In this document: positions 55,637-63,451 of the stretch, in pieces | Layout of the letters: each line of letters starts with the position of its first letter | Position numbering within the stretch: the stretch's first letter is position 1 | Source: DATBFU01 sp035498405 | Lineage (GTDB): Bacteria; Acidobacteriota; Thermoanaerobaculia; UBA5066; Gp7-AA6 | Assembly: GCA_035498405.1 (NCBI GenBank) | Contig: DATKAE010000011.1 | Coordinates: 1 to 64,000 of the forward strand | Reading direction: 5' to 3' | DNA: 64,000 nt | The notes under the pieces: model-generated | Told to the model about the DNA's origin: nothing | Database searches by the model: none | What the model saw: only the letters and a program-made list of their open reading frames with translations | Made by a program: the position numbers and the translations under genes

Positions 55637-55695
55637 TGCACCGCTTGCGGCGCGCAAGCACGCGAGTGACAGTCCGCCGCAACGCCATGTTAGGC
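55637..55695. repeat. attC-like site B, truncated, after the VOC gene
   Basis: The right end AGTCCGCCGCAACGCCATGTTAGGC closely matches that of site G (AGTCCGGTGCAACGGCATGTTAGGC), and GTTAGGC lies at 55689-55695. A GCTTGCGGCGCGCAAGC hairpin is inside. The left outer core is lost at the junction with the VOC fragment. Confidence 0.6.
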
Positions 55696-56142
55696 GGCGG
55701 TTTCGGGCGCGTTGGCTTTGGCATGGGTTACGATTTCGTACTTGATTCCTTCGGGGTCTTTGAAGAAGAACGCATAGTAGCCGGGTGGTGTGTATCCGGG
55801 ATATTCCCTTGGCGGAGCGACGATGATGGCGCCGATTGCCTCGATTTCGTGATGAAGGCGGTCGACCTCTGCTCGCGAGTCGGCCCGGAAAGCGAGGTGG
55901 CGAAGGGCGCCGGGCCTGCGCCGATGAACGGCTTCTTGGCGAAGGGCGGTTCTAGGCGAGGAGAGAGCAAAGGAGAGCCGCTCGTGGCTGTATTCGATTA
56001 CAAAGAAGTCGTGCTTTTCGATAACGGAGCTGCTGCGGCTCTCTTTGCTGAATCCGAGAATCGGAAGCAACCGGTCATAAAACGGCGCTGCAATAGCCAT
56101 ATCGCGCACCGTTATCTGAATGTGATCGATGATTGGTTTCAC
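55690..56142 (-). CDS. VOC-family (glyoxalase/bleomycin-resistance fold) protein
   Basis: The 150-residue VOC protein has IDHIQITVRDMAIAAPFYDRLLPILGF in its first half (with the metal-binding His) and PPGYYAFFFKDPEGIKYEIV in the second, ending with the Glu typical of the metal site. Members include glyoxalases, dioxygenases and fosfomycin/bleomycin resistance proteins; the substrate is not predictable. GTG start at 56142. The TAA stop lies inside the GCCTAAC core of attC site B, a hallmark of an integron cassette gene. Confidence 0.85.
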   Translation of the reverse strand: MKPIIDHIQITVRDMAIAAPFYDRLLPILGFSKESRSSSVIEKHDFFVIEYSHERLSFALSSPRTALRQEAVHRRRPGALRHLAFRADSRAEVDRLHHEIEAIGAIIVAPPREYPGYTPPGYYAFFFKDPEGIKYEIVTHAKANAPETAA

Positions 56143-56193
56143 GTCGCTGGCAACCTTATCAATCTCGCCGTCACGACTCCCGCCGCCGGCTCA

Positions 56194-56319
56194 TCATCGG
56201 GGGGAACCGACCAAGCACTGCCTTCTCCCTGAGCAGTAGCTCTTGAGATGATGCCGCTCATCACAAGGTTGGCGAACGAGAAAATGCAGGAAGAGCAAGA
56301 CCTGATTGAGACCCTTCAT
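56194..56319 (-). CDS. Small 41-residue protein (cassette gene)
   Basis: ATG at 56319 follows GGAGGA with six-base spacing, a strong site. The product begins MKGLNQVLLFLHFLVRQP, a short hydrophobic helix, then a basic tail with two Cys. No family is recognised. It lies between attC-like site C and the VOC gene with no attC between them, so both may share one cassette. Confidence 0.45.
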   Translation of the reverse strand: MKGLNQVLLFLHFLVRQPCDERHHLKSYCSGRRQCLVGSPR

Positions 56320-56363
56320 CGGTATTCCTCCGATCAATGAGTCAGTCGCGTCACGACATGTCT

Positions 56364-56510
56364 GCCTAACGGGCTGCGCTTCAGCGGCGAACGCCAGTGC
56401 GGCCTCTGCCGCCGCAGATGCTCGAAGTGCCACATTGCCCTAACTCGAGTCCGCCTTTGGGATCGCACAGCCTACGAGCCACGTCAGGCCCAGCCAGGAA
56501 AATGCCTAGG
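56364..56510. repeat. Degenerate attC-like sites C1/C2
   Basis: GCCTAACGGGCTGCGC at 56364 matches the left half of site H, and a GCGGCG/CGCCGC hairpin follows, but the right end carries CCCTAAC (56438) in the same rather than inverted orientation. From there to GCCTAGG at 56504 a second, more decayed site ends at the reductase stop codon. The arrangement suggests two recombined half-sites. Confidence 0.45.
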
Positions 56511-57084
56511 CCGCCGCCATTCCTCGCACCTCGTAGCGAAGCTCAACCACGCCGCTCTCGTAGGCTTTGACCTCCGCCAGGTGCAGGGCGACGTCTCTGT
56601 CGAGCTTCTCGAAGAATGGGATCCCATCACCAATCAAGATCGGGAGGATCGAATAGCGAAGTTCGTCGGCTAGCCCGAGACGAAGACATTCCCCGGAGAC
56701 TGCACCGCCTCCAACAAACCAGATGGTACGGAACGCGGGCCGCAGGCGACCATTCACGAACTGCGCGAGATCGCCTGAGTAGAACTCGACCGTATCCCGG
56801 GTCCGCGGCAGCTCGCGACGAGTGAGGACGAAGGTGGGTTTGTCGCCGTACGACCACCGCAGCCCTTTGGCCTCAAAACTCAACGCGGTCTCATATGTTC
56901 GCGATCCCATGACGTAGCAATCGATCGTCTTGAGGAACGCTTCGACGGATCCTGGGTCCATGGTGTCCCCGCCTACGAATTCGTCTGAGGTGTCGAGCCA
57001 GTCGACGCTCCCATCCTTTCGAGCGATGAAGCCATCGAGGCTCGCCGCCATGTGGATCGTCACGCGAGAATCAGCGTTTACCAT
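56506..57084 (-). CDS. Dihydrofolate reductase-family / RibD C-terminal-like protein (cassette gene)
   Basis: The 192-residue protein has HMAASLDGFIARKDGSVDWL at the start, MGSRTYETAL for NADPH and IWFVGGGAVSGECLRLGLADELRYSILPILIG late in the sequence, as in the DHFR-like reductases related to RibD. These are usually not true DHFRs, and the substrate is unknown. Its TAG stop is inside GCCTAGG of attC-like site C2. The ATG start is clear. Confidence 0.85.
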   Translation of the reverse strand: MVNADSRVTIHMAASLDGFIARKDGSVDWLDTSDEFVGGDTMDPGSVEAFLKTIDCYVMGSRTYETALSFEAKGLRWSYGDKPTFVLTRRELPRTRDTVEFYSGDLAQFVNGRLRPAFRTIWFVGGGAVSGECLRLGLADELRYSILPILIGDGIPFFEKLDRDVALHLAEVKAYESGVVELRYEVRGMAAA

Positions 57085-57218
57085 GGTTTCGCCCTGACGC
57101 CGGTGGCGACGGCTCGTGCCAGTCTTCGAGAGACTCGCTCCCGGTGGCTCTTGAGTACATGACGTGCGAATCTACGCCGGGCAAAGCAGGCACCGAAACC
57201 AACCCCCAGCCCGAGTCC

Positions 57219-57294
57219 GCCTAACGGGCGGCGCGTCGGCGGCGAGCGAAGAGCCGAAGGTGATGAGCGAGTTCGTTGCACGCGCGTGTTCGGC
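57219..57294. repeat. attC site D (76 bp)
   Basis: GCCTAAC (57219) and GTTCGGC (57288) bound a 76-bp near-palindrome with GGGCGGCGCGTCGGCGGCG on the left and GAGTTCGTTGCACGCGCGT on the right. Length and both halves match sites G and H. It lies two bases from the stop of the broken methyltransferase gene. Confidence 0.8.
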
Positions 57295-57295
57295 C

Positions 57296-57764
57296 TCACC
57301 CAACTTTCGAGCCTACGACCAGCGGCTGGAAGAATCTGTCGTCGATCCGCCGAACGGCTCGAAACCCCGCCTCATTCATGAGGTCGACGAGGAGCGAAAC
57401 GGGTATCGCGTAATACTGGGATCTCATCACATGGACGGCGCAATCGGACCCGCCAGCGTCCCCGAGAAAATACATGGACAGATCGTAAATCGAGTCGTGA
57501 ACTTCCCACACCTGAAAGACCAGGAAACGTCGCCTGCCATCGGTTCTCGGCCCGTAGGGTACGACCTTCGTCCCGACGCACTCCGCAGGATAGGAGTCGC
57601 GAACCGACATCAGAACTCCGCCGCTCGGAGTAGGGCAACGGTACATCTCCCCAAAAACCACGCGGATTTCCTCCATCGGAAAGCAGATGCGGAACCGAGT
57701 TATCGCACGCGATTACCAAGTCGAAGGGTTCCCGATAGGTCGAGGAAAGGGTCCTCAGGTGCAA
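57296..57764 (-). pseudogene. Frameshifted and truncated SAM-dependent methyltransferase
   Basis: Two frames give one methyltransferase C-terminal half: RTLSSTYREPFDLVIACDNS and PHLLSD in the first, then EEIRVVFGEMYRCPTPSGG through to the end in the second. Removing one G in GATGGAGG (about 57675) restores SDEEIR. The N-terminal SAM-binding glycine loop is missing because the sequence breaks near 57765, where the direct repeat begins. It was probably inactivated in place. Confidence 0.7.
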
Positions 57765-57915
57765 AGCTCGGCGGAGAAAAGCTCGGAGGCAGGTCAGCCT
57801 TTCTCGAGGGTTGACGTGGTTTGGCGGGGCCGACGGAACGCGAAGCCGAAGGCTCCGCCCCTAAACCAAGGCGGCTGAAGAGGCGAGGATCTCGTTGGCC
57901 GCGTCCTTGTCCGTG
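57761..57915. repeat. Direct repeat copy 1 with decayed tRNA-like 3' end
   Basis: About 155 bp align with 60776-60931 in the same orientation with roughly three-quarters of bases matching by eye. Shared landmarks are GCAAAGC-CGGCGGAGAAA, CGAGGGTT, TGGCGGGGCCGACGG, AAGGCGGCTGAAG and GTTGGCCG. In this copy the T-arm-like part is mutated. Confidence 0.7.
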
Positions 57916-58337
57916 CCGGCTCCCGACGAGCCATCGCCGAGTGCTTGCTGTCCCCCCCGAAGGAGTGGAGGCTCCCCGGGTTGCGCTCGTCGCGACCTGG
58001 GGGGGCAGGGCTGGCGAAAAGATGGTCCGGTCCATCGGGCCTCCCACCCGGCCAGCTCAAGATCGACCGACCTTCGACCCGCTGCGCAAGGACGTGAGGT
58101 GCCAGAGACTCGTCGCCGGCGGGAAGTAGGCCCGCCTCGTTCCCTCTCAAGCGCGGCGTCCCTCGCTATCGCTCGAGATGACTCGATACATGTACGCACG
58201 ATCGCCCCCGGCGGCTTTCCGCGCCAATCCGGGGCAATTGTCCCAGGTGATCACTCCGAATCCGGCCGATTCGGGACGTAGTTCCCATTGTTGGGCGGCG
58301 TTGCCGGCGCCATCGTAGGGTCGAAAGGAGAGATCAC
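57916..58337 (+). other. 422-bp region without a recognisable gene
   Basis: Only frames without domain character or ribosome-binding sites are seen. The last 30 bases contain the AAGGAGAGATC site for the diiron gene. I see no terminator or clear promoter. Confidence 0.5.
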
Positions 58338-59252
58338 ATGCTTTCACACGACTACTCGTATGCCAACGTCCTGCAGAACTCGCTCAAGGTCGCCTGGACG
58401 GAGCGCCAGGTTCTCGAAGGCAGAGACTTCGACTACTCCAAGCGGTTTCTTCCCAATCGACTCTCGGGAGTGGACGAGATTCGCTGCCTCAACGACCGCG
58501 ACAAGCTCAAGCTGAATCAGATCATGGGCAACGCGTATTGCCACATCTTCGCCTACGTGGAGGAGTACATCATTCCGCAGGCCCTGGAAGCCGCCCAGAA
58601 GGACATTTATGGCGACGAGACCCGGTTGCGTACGCTGCTGCGCTTTGCCGAGGACGAGTCGAAGCACCAGGAACTGTTTCGACGCTCGACGGCGCTGTTC
58701 GAGAAAGGCTTCGGAGTCAAGTGTGGCCTGATCCCCGGCCGTGAGGAGGTCGCCCGCGTGGTGCTCAGCAAGTCGCGGCTCTGCAGCTACCTGCTGACCA
58801 GCATGATCGAGTGGTTCACGCAGTTGCATTACGTCGAGCACGTGCGCGATCGGGGCGAGCTCGACGGACTGTTTCGTGACCTGGTCAAGTATCACTGGAT
58901 GGACGAGGCGCAGCACGCGAAGATCGATTCGCTCCTGATCGACGAGATCACCCGGGAGATCGGCGAGGAGGATCGCGAGGCGGCCGTCGACGAGCTGCTC
59001 GAGCTCGGCGGCGCGGTCGACGGACTGCTGTCGCAGCAGGCCGACCTGGATCTCGAGAGCCTCGAGACTGCCATCGGACGTACGCTTTCGGAGCAAGAAA
59101 AAGCGGAGATCAAGCGCAATACCCATCGCGCCTACCGCTGGACGTTTCTCGTCTCCGGACTGGAGCATCCGAATTTCGTCCGGATCGTGAGCGAGCTGAC
59201 CCGCAGAGGGCCGGCGAAGCTCGAGGCCGTGGCCCGGGCGCTGTCGAACTGA
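58338..59252 (+). CDS. Diiron ferritin-like oxygenase (AurF-like)
   Basis: The 304-residue helical protein shows the ligands of a carboxylate-bridged diiron site: Glu in AYVEEY (75-76), ExxH in EDESKH (107-110), Glu in SMIEWF (158) and ExxH in DEAQH (190-193). This pattern fits AurF-type N-oxygenases and related ferritin-like hydroxylases; the substrate is unknown. AAGGAGAGATC before ATG is a strong site. It converges on a hydrolase-LuxR gene and lies between two direct repeats. Confidence 0.75.
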   Translation: MLSHDYSYANVLQNSLKVAWTERQVLEGRDFDYSKRFLPNRLSGVDEIRCLNDRDKLKLNQIMGNAYCHIFAYVEEYIIPQALEAAQKDIYGDETRLRTLLRFAEDESKHQELFRRSTALFEKGFGVKCGLIPGREEVARVVLSKSRLCSYLLTSMIEWFTQLHYVEHVRDRGELDGLFRDLVKYHWMDEAQHAKIDSLLIDEITREIGEEDREAAVDELLELGGAVDGLLSQQADLDLESLETAIGRTLSEQEKAEIKRNTHRAYRWTFLVSGLEHPNFVRIVSELTRRGPAKLEAVARALSN

Positions 59253-59357
59253 AGGGCGCATGAAGCTGACGGGCGCGTCAGCCTTGCGGCTGTCGTCCTG
59301 GCGGCTGGCTGCGAGGCCTGCCGGCCGCCAGCGCGCCCGCAGCTTTTGCGTCGCCCG

Positions 59358-60431
59358 CTAGGGCCGGAACCCCCGGTCTCGCGCGAAGACGATCGCCTGC
59401 GCCCGGGTCCACACGCCGAGCTTGTCGAAGAGGTTCGAGATGTGGTTGCGGACGGTCTTCTCGCTGATCGTGAGGCGCTCGCCGATGTCGGCGTTGGCGA
59501 GCCCCTCGGTGATCAGCACCAGGACTTCGCGCTCGCGAGCCGTGAGGCGGGCGAAGGCGGAGTCCTCTTCGCGCGGGGCCGGGAGGCCCGCGAAATCGAG
59601 GACGACTTCCCGAAAGCGCTCCCACGCCGGCTCGTCCTCGAGAAGGATGTGGTTGCGGGAGTCCAACTCGACGAACTGTGCTCCTGGGATTCCGGCGGCC
59701 AGTTGGCGTGCTTCCGAGATGGGACAGACCTCGTCATCGCGGGAGTGAATGACGAGCGTCGGCGCCGTGATCGCGCCGAGCAAGCTGGAAACGTCGACCT
59801 TCGAGCGAGCCTCGAGGAGCCTCGCCGCCATTTCGCCGCTGCTGGTCCGGCGGCACAGCTCGTTGTACCAGCCGATTTGCGCTTCGCTGGCTCCGGGAAT
59901 GAAGCGCGACGTGAAGACCTGGCGGAACACCGGATTCTCTTTTCCCCAGCCGACCCTCATCAGCTCCAGCATCGCGCGGTACTGGCGCTCGCCCACCGAA
60001 TCGCCGCGCTGCGCCCAGCCGCGGGCGTAGCCACCGTAGAGAACCATGCGCGAGACCCGCTCCGGATGGCGCGCGGCGTAGGCGACGCAGATCGCTGCGC
60101 CGGACGAGATCCCCAGCAGCGCCAACGGCTCCTCGACTCCCGAGGCGGCCACCACGTCCTCGAGATCTCCAAACCAGCGGTCGAACGATAGCTCGTCGAC
60201 GTCTCGGTCCGTCAGCCCGCAGCCGCGTTCGTCCCAGCGCAGGAATCGGAAGTGGTCGCCAAAGAAGCGGATCCAGTGCCCCCAGACCGGGCTCTCCAGT
60301 TCGTACTCGAGATGGCTCAGCCAGTTCGCCGCCTTGACCAGGACCGGGCCCGCGCCGATTTCGGCCCAGGCGAGCTGCACACCATCTTCCGTGCGCAGGT
60401 AGCGGACGCGCTGACGAAGTTTCGTGTCCAT
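59358..60431 (-). CDS. Alpha/beta hydrolase fused to LuxR-type helix-turn-helix
   Basis: The 357-residue protein combines an alpha/beta hydrolase (about 15-275), with nucleophile Ser109 in GISSG, acid in HSRDDEV and His in SRNHILLEDEP, and a C-terminal LuxR DNA-binding domain (about 292-350, LTAREREVLVLITEG and SEKTVRNHISNLFDKLGV). It could be a transcription factor whose hydrolase domain senses or cleaves a ligand. The gene converges on the diiron gene. ATG start. Confidence 0.88.
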   Translation of the reverse strand: MDTKLRQRVRYLRTEDGVQLAWAEIGAGPVLVKAANWLSHLEYELESPVWGHWIRFFGDHFRFLRWDERGCGLTDRDVDELSFDRWFGDLEDVVAASGVEEPLALLGISSGAAICVAYAARHPERVSRMVLYGGYARGWAQRGDSVGERQYRAMLELMRVGWGKENPVFRQVFTSRFIPGASEAQIGWYNELCRRTSSGEMAARLLEARSKVDVSSLLGAITAPTLVIHSRDDEVCPISEARQLAAGIPGAQFVELDSRNHILLEDEPAWERFREVVLDFAGLPAPREEDSAFARLTAREREVLVLITEGLANADIGERLTISEKTVRNHISNLFDKLGVWTRAQAIVFARDRGFRP

Positions 60432-60775
60432 CGCCGTCGGACCCCGAATTGTAGCTATATGGGCGAAGTACTCGCCGTCCCGATCGGTCCTCCTTTGGGT
60501 CTACCAGACGCCGGAATCAGCCGATACTTGACGCGCTGCATTCTCAGTCCCGGTCCGCGGCGCGTCCAGTGAAGAAGTGATAGTCCGCGTCCAATGGCCC
60601 GCAGCCCGCGTGACATGCTCCCTGCCGAGAGGTTCGATTCCAGGCTGCCCTCCGTCCGCTGGAGCCCGGGGTCTCAGAACCACATGCTTGGCCGTGTCAT
60701 TGTCCGTGTTCTGTCCGTGAAGCCACGTCCGCTGACGTTCATCCAGCCGACAGGCGACGCGATGTCAGGAATGGC

Positions 60776-60931
60776 GCAAAGCACGGCGGAGAAAGGCTCG
60801 GAACCACATCGACCCTTGTCGAGGGTTCACGTGGATATGGCGGGGCCGACGGGACTCGAACCCGAAGGCTTCGCAGCTAACTCAAGGCGGCTGAAGGGGT
60901 GATGCCTCCGTTGGCCGTGTCTTTGTCAGTG
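60776..60931. repeat. Direct repeat copy 2 with tRNA-like 3' end
   Basis: This copy corresponds to 57761-57915 and retains an intact T-arm-like sequence on the minus strand. The two copies bracket about 2.9 kb (the diiron and hydrolase-LuxR genes). Confidence 0.7.
60838..60866 (-). other. tRNA 3'-end remnant (T-arm plus acceptor and CCA)
   Basis: On the minus strand TCGGGTTCGAGTCCCGT forms a T-arm-like hairpin followed by CGGCCCC, G and CCA. The matching 5' acceptor GGGGCCG and anticodon arm are absent nearby, so this is a fragment. Such fragments commonly mark attachment sites of elements that integrate into tRNA genes. The parent tRNA cannot be named with certainty. Confidence 0.5.
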
Positions 60932-60995
60932 TCTGTTCGCCGTCGATAGCGGGCGCGGCTCCCCGAACAAGGTCCCTTCGCGACGATTAGCGGAG

Positions 60996-62198
60996 GTGCT
61001 AGGCTTCAGACATTCCTTGAGCGGCACACCGACTCAACCCACTCCTCCGCCACCTGCGCCGAACACGCCGACGACCGAGCCGGTGCCTCCGACATCTAGC
61101 AGCGCTCGTTCCTTCCAGATTACGGGTGGGGCCCCTCGACTGCTTCTGGGCTGGTGGATTTTCAGGAAATGGGCTTGGCGGAACACCGCGGGAGCCGTTT
61201 ACGTCGCCGTGCTCTATTTCGTGGCCGCTGTCTTCTGGGGCGTCGCATCTGGCAACCCATATCGACCACCTCAATGGGTTTACTCGGGCCTACCGCGTAG
61301 CGCTGGTGTCGCAATCGTCTGGCTGCTCTTAATCTGCGAGCTTCAGCTAACCCAATTCATTGGGTTCCTCTTCTACGTGGCATTCTTCTGGATCTGGCTC
61401 CCGTTTCATCTCGCGGGAGCACGTTCCCAGCGACGCAAAGCAGCCGCTGGACAGACCAATCGAAGCACCAAGCTTTCAACGAGTCTTCGGCTCTGGCACG
61501 TTGCTGGTCTCGCGCTTTTGCTCGCCGTGGTCGTTTTCTGGCCGCTGCCCTCTCGGCTTTTCGCAGGAATTGCGGCCCTGGTCGGGTTAATTCCGGCGGC
61601 GCTACTGATCAAGCGGGCCTGGGTAGTGGCGATGTCTCCTGCTGATTGGGTGGTCGGATTGAAGGGCCGGGCGGCGGACGCCTATCAGAGATGGAAGGCG
61701 GAATCGGAGAGGGTAGAAGCAAGAGGGAATGTGCTAGCAGCGAGCGCAACAGTCCTCCGGGCACCAGCCAAGGTCGTCAGATTCCTCGAAAAACCAATCA
61801 ACTATCGCGTCGTCCTTCGTACAAGCGCGATCTTCTACTTTTTCGGGCTCATCGCGATTCTTCTGCTCTACTTGGGCTTTGAGGCGGCGCTTTGGTTGCG
61901 CGCCCTAGCGGACGAAAAGGAGCTAGCCGCTGCGTTCGGGGGAGGAAGCCTTCCCAACATTGTGCTGATGTCTCTGACCTGCTCGTTGGGAATCGTGGGT
62001 CAATGGTTGATTAATGTTTCGCGCCTCGGCATGCCGGGTAATGTGGTCATCGTGACAAGCAGACTTATCGGACTGGTTGGGTCTGGCATCCTCATAGCCG
62101 GCTTCCTCTCCCACTACTCGACGGACGTGTCCAGGTTAGAGCGACCCTCTCCGCCGAGCAAACCCGACGGCGGCGAGTCCGGTGCGGCCACAGGTTAG
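60996..62198 (+). CDS. Multi-spanning membrane protein of unknown function
   Basis: The 400-residue protein has a Pro/Thr-rich N-terminus (about 8-40) and roughly eight hydrophobic helices (about 63-85, 103-125, 126-142, 170-190, 190-206, 285-305, 322-340, 358-375). No family is recognised. By eye the sequence is less GC-rich than the core genes, suggesting transfer. Its stop TAG lies inside the GTTAGGGC end of attC-like site E. Start GTG at 60996 is uncertain; the GGAG next to it is too close. Confidence 0.6.
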   Translation: MLGFRHSLSGTPTQPTPPPPAPNTPTTEPVPPTSSSARSFQITGGAPRLLLGWWIFRKWAWRNTAGAVYVAVLYFVAAVFWGVASGNPYRPPQWVYSGLPRSAGVAIVWLLLICELQLTQFIGFLFYVAFFWIWLPFHLAGARSQRRKAAAGQTNRSTKLSTSLRLWHVAGLALLLAVVVFWPLPSRLFAGIAALVGLIPAALLIKRAWVVAMSPADWVVGLKGRAADAYQRWKAESERVEARGNVLAASATVLRAPAKVVRFLEKPINYRVVLRTSAIFYFFGLIAILLLYLGFEAALWLRALADEKELAAAFGGGSLPNIVLMSLTCSLGIVGQWLINVSRLGMPGNVVIVTSRLIGLVGSGILIAGFLSHYSTDVSRLERPSPPSKPDGGESGAATG

Positions 62199-62200
62199 GG
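62136..62200. repeat. Degenerate attC-like site E
   Basis: GTTAGGGC at 62194 is preceded by GGCGGCGAGTCCGGTGCGGCC, like the right half of site G. The left part has CTCCGCCG pairing with CGGCGGCGAG, but the left core shows GGTTAGAGC in direct rather than inverted orientation. It follows the stop of the minus-strand TIR-like gene (62224). Confidence 0.45.
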
Positions 62201-62223
62201 CGACACGTGGCAATTCCGCTGCA

Positions 62224-62995
62224 TCAGGGCACAAGCTTCTCCTCGGATCTCTGCTCGCTACCCAATAGAACACCGCGGTTCTTCTCAAAGACAGCCCGGA
62301 CCTTGGAACCGAGCTGCTTCCGGTTCCGAACGAATTGAACATTCTTGTGGATGTCGAAGTGAATCTGTGTACGAAGCTTCGGATCCAGTACGCTATTCTC
62401 GCTCGCCACGTAGATTACCGGTTTACCCGCTCCCTCGGCATACCCCGCTTCAAAATAGCAAGAGGGTCGCTCGTCGGTGAGATCCGCCACCAGGAATTGC
62501 GCCCGCTCTATCTCGTCCTTGATCCGCCGTACTAATTCATCGAGAGGGTATTCCTTGTCGATTCGGATGCCGAAGCAATCGAGTTGATTGAGAACCGTGT
62601 TGATGACTTCGAACCTGGCTTCGTATTCCGCGTAGACCCGCTGCTCCTCCTGCGTCCCCTCCTCCTCACCCTGGATCGGCATGATCACGAAGACTCTGGT
62701 CTTCGTCTGAGACAAACCACGCTTGGCTTTGGCCTCGAAAGTCGGGAAAAGATTCCGTTTTCTTGCGCTTGAACCGTTCAAACGGTATCCCACGCTTCTT
62801 GTCGTATCGCTCCAGCGTGCGGTAGATCTCAAGATCCGCGACCGGAACCGTCTGGACCTTCTTGCCCCAACTCGTCTGGATAGTCCCGGTCTGAAGGTAG
62901 GGAATCACGTAGTCGGATAGCACCTGTGCTTCCGTACGGTTGTACACCAGCTTTGTCTTGTTGCTGCGAAGTGCTAGAACGTGGAAGAACTGCAT
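62224..62995 (-). pseudogene. TIR-like / nucleoside 2-deoxyribosyltransferase-like protein split by a +1 frameshift
   Basis: The N-terminal part (62995-62756, MQFFHVLALRSNKTKLVYNR...RFKRKK) and the C-terminal part (62832-62224 frame, VFVIMPIQGEEEG, LDELVRRIKDEIERAQFLVA, DLTDERPSCYFEAGYAEGAG) form one protein of about 256 residues. The latter is the Rossmann-like domain of NDT/TIR-like effectors, with a conserved Glu in FEAGYA. The frame changes at an A4 run (AAGAAAACGG, about 62758-62762); one A less would restore it. GGAGGA precedes the ATG. Such domains often occur in antiphage systems as NAD or nucleotide hydrolases; here that is inference. Confidence 0.7.
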
Positions 62996-63055
62996 TGGGT
63001 CATCATCCTCCGCAGCGGCGAGTGGAAGCGAGTCCGCTGCACGCGCGTGTTAGAC
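62990..63055. repeat. attC-like site F (right half well conserved)
   Basis: GCAGCGGCGAGTGGAAGCG and AGTCCGCTGCACGCGCGT run into GTTAGAC (63049-63055), near-identical to site H. The left core near 62990 is replaced by the start of the TIR-like gene (GCATTGGGTCATC). Confidence 0.6.
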
Positions 63056-63361
63056 GGCCTTTGATGCCTGATCATGGTGACGTGCCCTGCGCAGGAAGGC
63101 AAAGGTTGGCGCAGCCACCACTAAGACCACCAGCGCCAGAATGGTCGTGTACAGAACTAGGAACCCAAAAGTCTCTTGAGCCGAGGCATCGTGCGGATCT
63201 GAGCGCATCACGAGTCTGAAGAGTAGGCCATCAAGCCAACCAAGCATGCGACCACCCAGGAGACGTGCGTCAAGCTCGAAGAGAGCTGTCAGAACTAGCC
63301 AAGAGGCTGAAGCCACCGCCAAGACGCCAGTGGTCTTGCGGATAGCGGCGGTGAGCTTCAC
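63050..63361 (-). CDS. Small membrane protein (cassette gene)
   Basis: The 103-residue protein has two or three membrane helices (about 10-28 and 66-90, with a weaker one near 35-50) and a basic C-terminus. No family is recognised. The TAA stop is part of GTCTAAC, the core of attC-like site F, and the GTG start (63361) lies 15 bp from site G, so gene plus attC make a compact cassette. GGGAGAGG precedes the start. Confidence 0.75.
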   Translation of the reverse strand: MKLTAAIRKTTGVLAVASASWLVLTALFELDARLLGGRMLGWLDGLLFRLVMRSDPHDASAQETFGFLVLYTTILALVVLVVAAPTFAFLRRARHHDQASKAV

Positions 63362-63375
63362 GGCCTCTCCCAGCC

Positions 63376-63451
63376 GTCTAACGGGCGGCGCATCACCTGC
63401 GAGCGACCAAGCGAAGCGAGGCGGCGAGTCCGGTGCAACGGCATGTTAGGC
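63376..63451. repeat. attC site G (76 bp)
   Basis: GTCTAAC (63376) and GTTAGGC (63445) bound 76 bp with GGGCGGCGCATCACCTGCG on the left and GAGTCCGGTGCAACGGCAT on the right, and GCGAGCGACCAAGCGAAGCG in the middle. Both outer cores fit RYYYAAC and GTTRRRY. Confidence 0.85.

Larger units (their letters stand above)
60432..60995 (+). other. 564-bp region without a gene; contains direct repeat copy 2
   Basis: The only long frame (60594-60902) reads through the tRNA-like remnant and gives MAGPTGLEPEG, a typical spurious translation of antisense tRNA, so I reject it as a gene. No other feature beyond the repeat is visible. Confidence 0.5.

Noticed and set aside
57861..58199. Minus-strand frame ending TDKDAANEILASSAALV next to a tRNA-like end, considered as a tmRNA tag
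   Set aside because: The stop is only about 25 bases from the T-arm, there is no 5' tRNA-like part, and the tag does not end in the usual LAA.
60594..60902. 102-residue plus-strand frame (GPTGLEPEG)
   Set aside because: It translates the antisense of a tRNA 3' end, a well-known source of spurious genes.
62224..62995. Two separate overlapping genes instead of one frameshifted gene
   Set aside because: The N-terminal frame ends without a domain and the second lacks a conserved start; removing one A joins them into one continuous protein.
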